Origin: Cinclus cinclus
Taxonomy: Eukaryota > Chordata > Aves > Passeriformes > Cinclidae
Direction: 5' to 3'
Length of the DNA: 64,000 nucleotides
Assembly: GCF_963662255.1 (NCBI RefSeq)
Contig: NW_026912123.1
Location: 1-64,000, forward strand
The position numbers and the translations under genes are program-made. Of this stretch, positions 25,392 through 39,700 are shown one piece after another. The notes beneath the pieces were generated by a model, which saw only the letters and a list, made by a program, of their open reading frames with translations, was not told where the DNA came from and did not search any database. Every line of letters begins with the position of its first letter. Position 1 is the stretch's first letter.

Positions 25392-28300
25392 TGGCCTAAA
25401 AGGGCATGGGATGCATTGTGACACCACAGAGGTTAAGAGAAGCAAGGATCCATTGTGACCCAATGCAGGCTAACAATCTAATGATCCCTTGTGACACCAA
25501 TGGGCCTAAAAGGGCCCTGGGAGGAATTGTTACAGCACGGGGACCAATAGAAGCAAGGATCTATTATGCCACCATGGAGGCCAAGAATCAAATAATTCAT
25601 GGTGACATCATGTGGCCTAAAAGGGCATGGGATGCATTGTGACAGCACAGGGGTTAAGAGAAGCAGGGAACCATTGTGACCCAATGCAGGCTAACAATCT
25701 AATGATCCCTTGCGACTCCAATGGGCCTAAAAGGGGCAGGGATGAATTGTGAAAGCATGGGGCCCAAGTAAATCCTGGTACAATTATGCCACCATGGAGG
25801 CCAAGAATCAAATGATTCATTGTGACATCAAGTGGCCTAAAAGGGCATGGGATGCATTGTGACACCACAGGGGTTAAGAAAAGCAAGGAACCATTGTGAC
25901 CCAATGCAGGCTAACAATCTAAGAATCCCTTTTGACACCAGGGGGCGCAAAAGGACCACGGATGAACTTTGACAGCATGGGGACCTATAGAAGCAAGGAA
26001 ACATTATGACACCATGAAGGCCAAGAATCAAATGATTCATTGTGACATCAAGTGGCCTAAAAGGGCTTGGAATGCATTGTGACACCACAGAGGTTAAGAG
26101 AAGTAAGGATCCATTGTGACCCAATGGAGGCTAATAATCCCAGGATCCCATTTGACACCAGGGGGCGTAAAAGGGCCAGGGATGAATTGTGACAGCATGG
26201 GGCCCAATAGAAACAAGGAACCATTATGCCACCATGGAGGCCAAGAATCAAATGATTCATTGTGACATCAAGTGGCCTAAAAGGGCATGGGATGCATTGT
26301 GACAGCACAGAGGTTAAGAGAAGCAAGGAACCATTGTAACCCAATGCAATCTAACAATCTAATGATCCCTTGTGACACCAATGGGCCTAAAAGGGCCAGG
26401 GATGAATTGTTACAGCACGGGGACCAATAGAAGCAAGGATCTATTATGCCACCATGGAGGCCAAGAATCAAATAATTCATTGTGACATCAAGGGGCCTAA
26501 AAGGGCATGGGATGCATTGTGACAGCACAGGGGTTAAGAGAAGCAAGGAACCATTGTGACCCAATGCAGGCTAACAATCTAATGATCCCTTTTGACACCA
26601 ATGGGCCTAAAAGGGGCAGGGATGTATTGTGAAAGCATGGGGCCCAATTAAAACCGGGTACAATTACGCCACCATGGAGGCCAAGAATCAAATGATTCAT
26701 TGTGACATCAAGTGGCCTAAAAGGGCATGGGATGCATTGTGACACCACAGGGGTTAAGAGAAGCAAGGAACCATTGTGACCCAATGCAGGCTAACAATCT
26801 AACAATCCCTTTTGATATCAGGGGGCGCAAAAGGACCACGGATGAACTCTGACAGCATGGGGACCTATAGAAGCAAGGAACCATTATGACACCATGAAGG
26901 CCAAGAATCAAATGGTTCATTGTAAGACCAAGTGGCCTAAAAGTCTTGGAATGCATTGTGATACCACAGATGTTAAGAGAAGCAAGGAACCATTGTGACC
27001 CAATGCAGGCTAACAATCTAATGATCCCTTTTGGCACCAGGGGGTATAAAAAGGGCCAGGGATGGATTGTTACAGCACGGGGACCAATAGAAGCAAGGAT
27101 CTATTATGCCACCGTGGAGGCCAAGAATCAAATGATTCATTGTGACATCAAGTGGCCTAAAAGGGCATGGGATGCATTGTGACAGCACAGGGGTTAAGAG
27201 AAGCAAGGAACCATTGTGACCCAATGCAGGCTAATAATCCCAGTATCCCATTTGACACCAGGGTGCGTAAAAGGGCCAGGGATGAATTGTGACAGCATGG
27301 GGCCCAATAGAAACAAGGAACCATTATGACACCATGGAGGCCAAGAATCAAATGATTCATTGTGACATCAAGTGGCCTAAAAGGGCATGGGATGCATTGT
27401 GACACCACAGAGGTTAAGAGAAGCAAGGAACCATTGTGACCCAATGCAGGCTAACAATCTAATGATCCCTTGTGACACCAATGGGCCTAAAAGGGCCCTG
27501 GGCGGAATTGTTACAGCACGGGGACCAATAGAAGCAAGGATCTATTATGCCACCATGGAGGCCAAGAATCAAATAATTCATTGTGACATCATGTGGCCTA
27601 AAAGGGCATGGGATGCATTGTGACAGCACAGGGGTTAAGAGAAGCAAGGAACCATTGTGACCCAATGCAGGCTAACAATCTAATGATCCCTTGCGACACC
27701 AATGGGCCTAAAAGGGGCAGGGATGAATTGTGAAAGCATGGGGCCCAAGTAAAACCTGGTACAATTATGCCACCATGGAGGCCAAGAATCAAATGATTCA
27801 TTGTGACATCAAGTGGCCTAAAAGGGCATGGGATGCATTGTGACACCACAGAGGTTAAGAGAAGCAAGGAACCTTTGTGACCCAATGCAGGCTAACAATC
27901 TAAGAATCCCTTTTGACACCAGGGGGCGCAAAAGGACCACGGATGAACTCTGACAGCATTGGGACCTATAGAAGCAAGGAAACATTATGACACCATGAAG
28001 GCCAAGAATCAAATGATTCATTGTGACATCAAGTGGCCTAAAAGGGCTTGGAATGCATTGTGACACCACAGAGGTTAAGAGAAGCAAGGATCCATTGTGA
28101 CCCAATGGAGGCTAATAATCCCAGGATCCCATTTGACACCAGGGGGCGTAAAAGGGCTAGGGATGAATTGTGACAGCATGGGGCCCAATAGAAACAAGGA
28201 ACCATTATGACACCATGGAGGCCAAGAATCAAATTATTCATTGTGACATCAAGTGGCCTAAAAGGGCATGGGATTCATTGTGACACCACAGAGGTTAAGA

Positions 28301-31300
28301 GAAGCAAGGAACCATTGTGACCCAATGCAGGCTAACAATCTAATGATCCCTTGTGACACCAATGGGCCTAAAAGGGCCCTGGGAGGAATTGTTACAGCAC
28401 GGGGACCAATAGAAGCAAGGATCTATTATGCCACCATGGAGGCCAAGAATCAAATAATTCATTGTGACATCATGTGGCCTAAAAGGGCATGGGATGCATT
28501 GTGACAGCACAGGGGTTAAGAGAAGCAAGGAACCATTGTGACCCAATGCAGGCTAACAATCTAATGATCCCTTGCGACACCAATGGGCCTAAAAGGGGCA
28601 GGGATGAATTGTGAAAGCATGGGGCCCAAGTAAATCCTGGTACAATTATGCCACCATGGAGGCCAAGAATCAAATGATTCATTGTGACATCAAGTGGCCT
28701 AAAAGGGCATGGGATGCATTGTGACACCACAGGGGTTAAGAAAAGCAAGGAACCATTGTGACCCAATGCAGGCTAACAATCTAAGAATCCCTTTTGACAC
28801 CAGGGGGCGCAAAAGGACCACGGATGAACTGTGACAGCATGGGGACCTATAGAAGCAAGGAAACATTATGACACCATGAAGGCCAAGAATCAAATGATTC
28901 ATTGTGACATCAAGTGGCCTAAAAGGGCATGGGATGCATTGTGACAGCACAGAGGTTAAGAGAAGCAAGGAACCATTGTAACCCAATGCAATCTAACAAT
29001 CTAATGATCCCTTGTGACACCAATGGGCCTAAAAGGGGCAGGGATGAATTGTGAAAGCATGGGGCCCAAGTAAAACCAGGTAAAATTATGCCACCATGGA
29101 GGCCAAGAATCAAATGATTCATTGTGACATCAAGTGGCCTAAAAGGGCATGGGATGCATTGTGACACCACAGGGGTTAAGAGAAGCAAGGAACCATTGTG
29201 ACCCAATGCAGGCTAACAATCTAACAATCCCTTTTGACATCAGGGGGCGCAAAAGGGCCACGGATGAACTCTGACAGCATGGGGACCTATAGAAGCAAGG
29301 AACCATTATGACACCATGAAGGCCAAGAATCAAATGGTTCATTGTGAGACCAAGTGGCCTAAAAGTCTTGGAATGCATTGTGATACCACAGATGTTAAGA
29401 GAAGCAAGGAACCATTGTGACCCAATGCAGGCTAACAATCTAATGATCCCTTTTGGTACCAGGGGGTATAAAATGGGCCAGGGATGGATTGTTACAGCAC
29501 GGGGACCAATAGAAGCAAGGATCTATTATGCCACCGTGGAGGCCAAGAATCAAATGATTCATTGTGACATCAAGTGGCCTAAAAGGGCATGGGATGCATT
29601 GTGACAGCACAGGGGTTAAGAGAAGCAAGGATCCATTGTGACCCAATGGAGGCTAATAATCCCAGGATCCCATTTGACACCAGGGGGCGTAAAAGGGCCA
29701 GGGATGAATTGTGACAGCATGGGGCCCAATAGAAACAAGGAACCATTATGACACCATGGAGGCCAAGAATCAAATGATTCATTGTGACATCAAGTGGCCT
29801 AAAAGGGCATGGGATGCATTGTGACACCACAGAGGTTAAGAGAAGCAAGGAACCATTGTGACCCAATGCAGGCTAACAATCTAATGATCCCTTGTGACAC
29901 CAATGGGCCTAAAAGGGCCCTGGGAGGAATTGTTACAGCACGGGGACCAATAGAAGCAAGGATCTATTATGCCACCATGGAGGCCAAGAATCAAATAATT
30001 CATTGTGACATCATGTGGCCTAAAAGGGCATGGGATGCATTGTGACAGCACAGGGGTTAAGAGAAGCAAGGAACCATTGTGACCCAATGCAGGCTAACAA
30101 TCTAATGATCCCTTGCGACACCAATGGGCCTAAAAGGGGCAGGGATGAATTGTGAAAGCATGGGGCCCAAGTAAAACCTGGTACAATTATGCCACCATGG
30201 AGGCCAAGAATCAAATGATTCATTGTGACATCAAGTGGCCTAAAAGGGCATGGGATGCATTGTGACACCACAGAGGTTAAGAGAAGCAAGGAACCATTGT
30301 GACCCAATGCAGGCTAACAATCTAAGAATCCCTTTTGACACCAGGGGGCGCAAAACTACCACGGATGAACTTTGACAGCATGGGGACCTATAGAAGCAAG
30401 GAAACATTATGACACCATGAAGGCCAAGAATCAAATGATTCATTGTGACATCAAGTGGCCTAAAAGGGCTTGGAATGCATTGTGACACCACAGAGGTTAA
30501 GAGAAGCAAGGATCCATTGTGACCCAATGGAGGCTAATAATCCCAGGATCCCATTTGACACCAGGGGGCGTAAAAGGGCCAGGGATGAATTGTGACAGCA
30601 TGGGGCCCAATAGAAACAAGGAACCATTATGACACCATGGGGGCCAAGAATCAAATGATTCATTGTGACATCAAGTGGCCTAAAAGGGCATGGGATGCAT
30701 TGTGACACCACAGAGGTTAAGAGAAGCAAGGAACCATTGTGACCCAATGCAGGCTAACAATCTAATGATCCCTTGTGACACCAATGGGCCTAAAAGGGCC
30801 CTGGGAGGAATTGTTACAGCACGGGGACCAATAGAAGTAAGGATCTATTATGCCACCATGGAGGCCAAGAATCAAATAATTCATTGTGACATCATGTGGC
30901 CTAAAAGGGCATGGGATGCATTGTGACAGCACAGGGGTTAAGAGAAGCAAGGAACCATTGTGACCCAATGCAGGCTAACAATCTAATGATCCCTTGCGAC
31001 ACCAATGGGCCTAAAAGGGGCAGGGATGAATTGTGAAAGCATGGGGCCCAAGTAAATCCTGGTACAATTATGCCACCATGGAGGCCAAGAATCAAATGAT
31101 TCATTGTGACATCAAGTGGCCTAAAAGGGCATGGGATGCGTTGTGACAACACAGGGGTTAAGAAAAGCAAGGAACCATTGTGACCCAATGCAGGCTAACA
31201 ATCTAAGAATCCCTTTTGACACCAGGGGGCGCAAAAGGACCACGGATGAACTTTGACAGCATGGGGACCTATAGAAGCAAGGAAACATTATGACACCATG

Positions 31301-33360
31301 AAGGCCAAGAATCAAATGATTCATTGTGACATCAAGTGGCCTAAAAGGGCTTGGAATGCATTGTGACACCACAGAGGTTAAGAGAAGTAAGGATCCATTG
31401 TGACCCAATGGAGGCTAATAATCCCAGGATCCCATTTGACACCAGGGGGCGTAAAAGGGCCAGGGATGAATTGTGACAGCATGGGGCCCAATAGAAACAA
31501 GGAACCATTATGACACCATGGAGGCCAAGAATCAAATGATTCATTGTGACATCAAGTGGCCTAAAAGGGCATGGGATGCATTGTGACACCACAGAGGTTA
31601 AGAGAAGCAAGGAACCATTGTGACCCAATGCAGGCTAACAATCTAATGATCCCTTGTGACACCAATGGGCCTAAAAGGGCCCTGGGAGGAATTGTTACAG
31701 CACGGGGACCAATAGAAGCAAGGATCTATTATGCCACCATGGAGGCCAAGAATCAAATAATTCATTGTGACATCATGTGGCCTAAAAGGGCATGGGATGC
31801 ATTGTGACAGCACAGGGGTTAAGAGAAGCAAGGAACCATTGTGACCCAATGCAGGCTAACAATCTAATGATCCCTTGCGACACCAATGGGCCTAAAAGGG
31901 GCAGGGATGAATTGTGAAAGCATGGGGCCCAAGTAAATCCTGGTACAATTATGCCACCATGGAGGCCAAGAATCAAATGATTCATTGTGACATCAAGTGG
32001 CCTAAAAGGGCATGGGATGCATTGTGACACCACAGGGGTTAAGAAAAGCAAGGAACCATTGTGACCCAATGCAGGCTAACAATCTAAGAATCCCTTTTGA
32101 CACCAGGGGGCGCAAAAGGACCACGGATGAACTTTGACAGCATGGGGACCTATAGAAGCAAGGAAACATTATGACACCATGAAGGCCAAGAATCAAATGA
32201 TTCATTGTGACATCAAGTGGCCTAAAAGGGCTTGGAATGCATTGTGACACCACAGAGGTTAAGAGAAGTAAGGATCCATTGTGACCCAACGGAGGCTAAT
32301 AATCCCAGGATCCCATTTGACACCAGGGGGCGTAAAAGGGCCAGGGATGAATTGTGACAGCACGGGGCCCAATAGAAACAAGGAACCATTATGACACCAT
32401 GGAGGCCAAGAATCAAATGATTCATTGTGACATCAAGTGGCCTAAAAGGGCATGGGATGCATTGTGACAGCACAGAGGTTAAGAGAAGCAAGGAACCATT
32501 GTAACCCAATGCAATCTAACAATCTAATGATCCCTTGTGACACCAATGGGCCTAAAAGGGGCAGGGATGAATTGTGAAAGCATGGGGCCCAAGTAAAACC
32601 TGGTAAAATTATGCCACCATGGAGGCCAAGAATCAAATGATTCATTGTGACATCAAGTGGCCTAAAAGTGCATGGGATGCATTGTGCCACCACAGGGGTT
32701 AAGAGAAGCAAGGATCCATTGTGACACAATGGAGGCGAATAATCCCAGGATCCCATTTGACACCAGGGGGCGAAAAAGGGCCAGGGATGAATTGTGACAG
32801 CATGGGGCCCAATAGAAACAAGGAACCATTATGACACCATGGGGGCCAAGAATCAAATGATTCATTGTGACATCAAGTGGCCTAAAAGGGCATGGGATGC
32901 ATTGTGACACCACAGAGGTTAAGAGAAGCAAGGAACCATTGTGACCCAATACAGGCTAACAATCTAATGATCCCTTGTGACACCAATGGGCCTAAAAGGG
33001 CCAGGGATGAATTGTGACAGCACGGGGACCAATAGAAGCAAGGATCTATTATGCCACCATGGAGGCCAAGAATCAAATAATTCATTGTGACATCAAGTGG
33101 CCTAAAAGGGCATGGGATGCATTGTGACAGCACAGGGGTTAAGAGAAGCAAGGAACCATTGTGACCCAATGCAGGCTAACAATCTAATGATCCCTTTTGA
33201 CACCAATGGGCCTAAAAGGGGCAGGGATGTATTGTGAAAGCATGGGGCCCAATTAAAACCTGTTACAATTACGCCACCATGGAGGCCAAGAATCAAATGA
33301 TTCATTGTGACATCAAGTGGCCTAAAAGGGCATGGGATGCATTGTGACACCACAGAGGTT
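25392..33360 (+). repeat. Macro-segment, copy 2: shortened version of 10.2-21.4 kb
   Basis: Matching offsets step down in whole monomers: 15,191 (25.39-26.4 kb), 14,530 (26.4-28.2), 12,989 (28.1-29.1), 12,109 (29.11-32.67) and 11,888 (32.67-33.3). The implied losses are about 661, 1,541, 880 and 221 bp, or 3, 7, 4 and 1 monomers. Markers: CAGCATTGGG at 27,957 (13,427 in copy 1), GAAGTAAGG at 30,834 (18,725) and CAAAACTACCACGG near 30,351 (18,242). Confidence 0.85.
29818..32460 (+). repeat. 881-bp tetramer HOR, second block of three
   Basis: Copies are 29818-30698, 30699-31579 and 31580-32460, the same T2-T1b-T5-T4 order as 17.7-20.35 kb, with GAAGTAAGG again in the middle copy. Small private changes (CATGGGGGCC near 30,636 and TGCGTTGTGAC near 31,137) show it is a separate copy that has begun to diverge. 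Confidence 0.9.
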
Positions 33361-33721
33361 AAGAGATGCAAGGAACCATTGTGACCCAATGCAGGCAAGC
33401 AATCTAAGAATCCCTTTTGACATCAGGGGGCGCAAAAGGACCACGGATGAACTCTGACAGCATGGGGACCTATAGAAGCAAGGAAGCATTATGACACCAT
33501 GAACGCCAAGAATCAAATGGTTCATTGTAAGACCAAGTGGCCTAAAAGTCTTGGAATGCATTGTGACACCACAGAGGTTAAGAGAAGCAAGGAACCATTG
33601 TGACCCAATGCAGGCTAACAATCTAATGATCCCTTGCGACACCAATGGGCCTAAAAGGGGCATTGATGTATTGTGAAAGCATGGGGCCCAATTAAAACCT
33701 GGTACAATTACGCCACCATGG
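33361..33721 (+). repeat. Short stretch with AGAGATGCAAGG and GGCATTGATG markers
   Basis: A 219-bp T5 with GAAGCATTATG and CATGAACGCC is followed by a T1b with GGCATTGATGTATTG. The pair recurs at 46.57-46.95 kb (offset 13,209) and again 1,320 bp later. The junction to the next block lies near 33,722. A reverse-strand 168-codon frame here comes from the 219-bp monomer. Confidence 0.82.
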
Positions 33722-36700
33722 AGGCCAAGAATCAAATGATTCATTGTGACATCAAGTGGCCTAAAAGGGCTTGGAATGCATTGTGACACCACAGAGGTTA
33801 AGAGAAGCAAGGATCCATTGTGACCCAATGGAGGCTAATAATCCCAGGATCCCATTTTACACCAGGGGGCGTAAAAGGGCCAGGGATGAATTGTGACAGC
33901 ATGGGGTCCAATAGAAACAAGGAACCATTATGACACCATGGAGGCCAAGAATCAAATGATTCATTGTGACATCAAGTGGCCTAAAAGGGCATGGGATGCA
34001 TTGTGACACCACAGAGGTTAAGAGAAGCAAGGAAACATTGTAACCCAATGCAGGCTAACAATCTAATGATCCCTTGTGACACCAATGGGCCTAAAAGGGG
34101 CAGGGATGAATTGTGAAAGCATGGGGCCCAAGTAAAACCTGGTAAAATTATGCCACCATGGAGGCCAAGAATCAAATGATTCATTGTGACATCAAGTGGC
34201 CTAAAAGGGCATGGGATGCATTGTGACACCACAGGGGTTAAGAGAAGCAAGGAACCATTGTGACCCAATGCAGGCTAACAATCTAATGATCCCTTGTGGC
34301 ACCAGGGGGTATAAAAAGGGCCAGGGATGGATTGTTACAGCACGGGGACCAATAGAAGCAAGGATCTATTATGCCACCGTGGAGGCCAAGAATCAAATGA
34401 TTCATTGTGACATCAAGTGGCCTAAAAGTGCATGGGATGCATTGTGCCACCACAGGGGTTAAGAGAAGCAAGGATCCATTGTGACACAATGGAGGCTAAT
34501 AATCCCAGGATCCCAATTGACACCATGGGGCGTAAAAGGGCCAGGGATGAATTGTGACAGCATGGGGCCCAATAGAAACAAGGAACCATTATGACACCAT
34601 GGGGGCCAAGAATCAAAAGATTCATTGTGACATCAAGTGGCCTAAAAGGGCATGGGATGCATTGTGACACCACAGGGGTTAAGAGAAGCAAGGAACCATT
34701 GTGACCCAATGCAGGCTAACAATCTAATGATCCCTTTTGACACCAATGGGCCTAAAAGGGGCAGGGATGTATTTTGAAAGCATGGGGCCCAATTAAAACC
34801 TGGTACAATTACGCCACCATGGAGGCCAAGAATCAAATGATTCATTGTGACATCAAGTGGCCTAAAAGGGCATGGGATGCATTGTGACACCACAGGGGTT
34901 AAGAGAAGCAAGGAACCATTGTGACCCAATGCAGGCTAACAATCTATGAATCCCTTTTGACATCAGGGGGTGCAAAAGGACCACGGATGAACTCTGACAG
35001 CATGGGGACCTATAGAAGCAAGGAACCATTATGACACCATGAAGGCCAAGAATCAAATGGTTCATTGTAAGACCAAGTGGCCTAAAAGTCTTGGAATGCA
35101 TTGTGACACCACAGAGGTTAAGAGAAGCAAGGAACCATTGTGACCCAATGCAGGCTAACAATCTAATGATCCCTTGTGGCACCAGGGGGTATAAAATGGG
35201 CCAGGGATGGATTGTTACAGCACGGGGACCAATAGAAGCAAGGATCTATTATGCCACCGTGGAGGCCAAGAATCAAATGATTCATTGTGACATCAAGTGG
35301 CCTAAAAGGGCATGGGATGCATTGTGCCACCACAGAGGTTAAGAGAAGCAAGGATCCATTGTGACACAATGGAGGCTAATAATCCCAGGATCCCATTTGA
35401 CACCAGGGGGCGAAAAAGGGCCAGGGATGAATTGTGACAGCATGGGGCCCAATAGAAACAAGGAACCATTATGACACCATGGGGGCCAAGAATCAAAAGA
35501 TTCATTGTGACATCAAGTGGCCTAAAAGGGCATGGGATGCATTGTGACACCACAGGGGTTAAGAGAAGCAAGGAACCATTGTGACCCAATACAGGCTAAC
35601 AATCTAATGATCCCTTGTGACACCAATGGGCCTAAAAGGGCCAGGGATGAATTGTTACAGCACGGGGACCAATAGAAGCAAGGATCTATTATGCCACCAT
35701 GGAGGCCAAGAATCAAATAATTCATTGTGACATCAAGTGGCCTAAAAGGGCATGGGATGCATTGTGACAGCACAGGGGTTAAGAGAAGCAAGGAACCATT
35801 GTGACCCAATGCAGGCTAACAATCTAATGATCCCTTTTGACACCAATGGGCCTAAAAGGGGCAGGGATGTATTGTGAAAGCATGGGGCCCAATTAAAACC
35901 GGGTACAATTACGCCACCATGGAGGCCAAGAATCAAATGATTCATTGTGACATCAAGTGGCCTAAAAGGGCATGGGATGCATTGTGACACCACAGGGGTT
36001 AAGAGAAGCAAGGAACCATTGTGACCCAATGCAGGCTAACAATCTAACAATCCCTTTTGACATCAGGGGGCGCAAAAGGACCACGGATGAACTCTGACAG
36101 CATGGGGACCTATAGAAGCAAGGAACCATTATGACACCATGAAGGCCAAGAATCAAATGGTTCATTGTAAGACCAAGTGGCCTAAAAGTCTTGGAATGCA
36201 TTGTGATACCACAGATGTTAAGAGAAGCAAGGAACCATTGTGACCCAATGCAGGCTAACAATCTAATGATCCCTTTTGGTACCAGGGGGTATAAAAAGGG
36301 CCAGGGATGGATTGTTACAGCACGGGGACCAATAGAAGCAAGGATCTATTATGCCACCGTGGAGGCCAAGAATCAAATGATTCATTGTGACATCAAGTGG
36401 CCTAAAAGGGCATGGGATGCATTGTGACAGCACAGGGGTTAAGAGAAGCAAGGATCCATTGTGACCCAATGGAGGCTAATAATCCCAGGATCCCATTTGA
36501 CAGCAGGGGGCGTAAAAGGGCCAGGGATGAATTGTGACAGCATGGGGCCCAATAGAAACAAGGAACCATTATGACACCATGGAGGCCAAGAATCAAATGA
36601 TTCATTGTGACATCAAGTGGCCTAAAATGGCATGGGATGCATTGTGACACCACAGAGGTTAAGAGAAGCAAGGAACCATTGTGACCCAATGCAGGCTAAC

Positions 36701-39700
36701 AATCTAATGATCCCTTGTGACACCAATGGGCCTAAAAGGGCCCTGGGAGGAATTGTTACAGCACGGGGACCAATAGAAGCAAGGATCTATTATGCCACCA
36801 TGGAGGCCAAGAATCAAATAATTCATGGTGACATCATGTGGCCTAAAAGGGCATGGGATGCATTGTGACAGCACAGGGGTTAAGAGAAGCAGGGAACCAT
36901 TGTGACCCAATGCAGGCTAACAATCTAATGATCCCTTGCGACTCCAATGGGCCTAAAAGGGCAGGGATGAATTGTGAAAGCATGGGGCCCAAGTAAATCC
37001 TGGTACAATTATGCCACCATGGAGGCCAAGAATCAAATGATTCATTGTGACATCAAGTGGCCTAAAAGGGCATGGGATGCATTGTGACACCACAGGGGTT
37101 AAGAAAAGCAAGGAACCATTGTGACCCAATGCAGGCTAACAATCTAAGAATCCCTTTTGACACCAGGGGGCGCAAAAGGACCACGGATGAACTTTGACAG
37201 CATGGGGACCTATAGAAGCAAGGAAACATTATGACACCATGAAGGCCAAGAATCAAATGATTCATTGTGACATCAAGTGGCCTAAAAGGGCTTGGAAGGC
37301 ATTGTGACACCACAGAGGTTAAGAGAAGTAAGGATCCATTGTGACCCAATGGAGGCTAATAATCCCAGGATCCCATTTGACACCAGGGGGCGTAAAAGGG
37401 CCAGGGATGAATTGTGACAGCATGGGGCCCAATAGAAACAAGGAACCATTATGACACCATGGAGGCCAAGAATCAAATGATTCATTGTGACATCAAGTGG
37501 CCTAAAAGGGCATGGGATGCATTGTGACAGCACAGAGGTTAAGAGAAGCAAGGAACCATTGTAACCCAATGCAATCTAACAATCTAATGATCCCTTGTGA
37601 CACCAATGGGCCTAAAAGGGGCAGGGATGAATTGTGAAAGCATGGGGCCCAAGTAAAACCTGGTAAAATTATGCCACCATGGAGGCCAAGAATCAAATGA
37701 TTCATTGTGACATCAAGTGGCCTAAAAGGGCATGGGATGCATTGTGACACCACAGGGGTTAAGAGAAGCAAGGAACCATTGTGACCCAATGCAGGCTAAC
37801 AATCTAATGATCCCTTGTGGCACCAGGGGGTATAAAAAGGGCCAGGGATGGATTGTTACAGCACGGGGACCAATAGAACCAAGGATCTATTATGCCACCG
37901 TGGAGGCCAAGAATCAAATGATTCATTGTGACATCAAGTGGCCTAAAAGGGCATGGGATGCATTGTGCCACCACAGAGGTTAAGAGAAGCAAGGATCCAT
38001 TGTGACCCAATGGAGGCTAATAATCCCAGGATCCCATTTGACACCAGGGGGCGTAAAAGGGCCAGGGATGAATTGTGACAGCATGGGGCCCAATAGAAAC
38101 AAGGAACCATTATGACACCATGGGGGCCAAGAATCAAAAGATTCATTGTGACATCAAGTGGCCTAAAAGGGCATGGGATGCATTGTGACACCACAGGGGT
38201 TAAGAGAAGCAAGGAACCATTGTGACCCAATACAGGCTAACAATCTAATGATCCCTTGTGACACCAATGGGCCTAAAAGGGTCCTGGGAGGAATTGTTAC
38301 AGCACGGGGACCAATAGAAGCAAGGATCTATTATGCCACCATGGAGGCCAAGAATCAAATGGTTCATTGTAAGACCAAGTGGCCTAAAAGGGCATGGGAT
38401 GCATTGTGACACCACAGAGGTTAAGAGAAGCAAGGAACCATTGTGACCCAATGCAGGCTAACAATCTAACAATCCCTTTTGACACCAGGGGGCGCAAAAG
38501 GACCACGGATGAACTCTGACAGCATTGGGACCTATAGAAGCAAGGAAACATTATGACACCATGAAGGCCAAGAATCAAATGATTCATTGTGACATCAAGT
38601 GGCCTAAAAGGGCTTGGAATGCATTGTGACACCACAGAGGTTAAGAGAAGCAAGGATCCATTGTGACCCAATGGAGGCTAATAATCCCAGGATCCCATTT
38701 GACACCAGGGGGCGTAAAAGGGCCAGGGATGAATTGTGACAGCATGGGGCCCAATAGAAACAAGGAACCATTATGACACCATGGAGGCCAAGAATCAAAT
38801 TATTCATTGTGACATCAAGTGGCCTAAAAGGGCATGGGATTCATTGTGACACCACAGAGGTTAAGAGAAGCAAGGAACCATTGTGACCCAATGCAGGCTA
38901 ACAATCTAATGATCCCTTGTGACACCAATGGGCCTAAAAGGGCCAGGGATGAATTGTTACAGCACGGGGACCAATAGAAGCAAGGATCTATTATGCCTCC
39001 ATGAAGGCCAAGAATCAAATGGTTCATTGTGAGACCAAGTGGCCTAAAAGTCTTGGAATGCATTGTGATACCACAGATGTTAAGAGAAGCAAGGAACCAT
39101 TGTGACCCAATGCAGGCTAACAATCTAATGATCCCTTTTGGTACCAGGGGGTATAAAATGGGCCATGGATGGATTGTTACAGCACGGGGACCAATAGAAG
39201 CAAGGATCTATTATGCCACCGTGGAGGCCAAGAATCAAATGATTCATTGTGACATCAAGTGGCCTAAAAGGGCATGGGATGCATTGTGACAGCACAGGGG
39301 TTAAGAGAAGCAAGGAACCATTGTGACCCAATGCAGGCTAATAATCCCAGTATCCCATTTGACACCAGGGTGCGTAAAAGGGCCAGGGATGAATTGTGAC
39401 AGCATGGGGCCCAATAGAAACAAGGAACCATTATGACACCATGGAGGCCAAGAATCAAATGATTCATTGTGACATCAAGTGGCCTAAAAGGGCATGGGAT
39501 GCATTGTGACACCACAGAGGTTAAGAGAAGCAAGGATCCATTGTGACCCAATGCAGGCTAACAATCTAATGATCCCTTGTGACACCAATGGGCCTAAAAG
39601 GGCCCTGGGAGGAATTGTTACAGCACGGGGACCAATAGAAGCAAGGATCTATTATGCCACCATGGAGGCCAAGAATCAAATAATTCATTGTGACATCATG

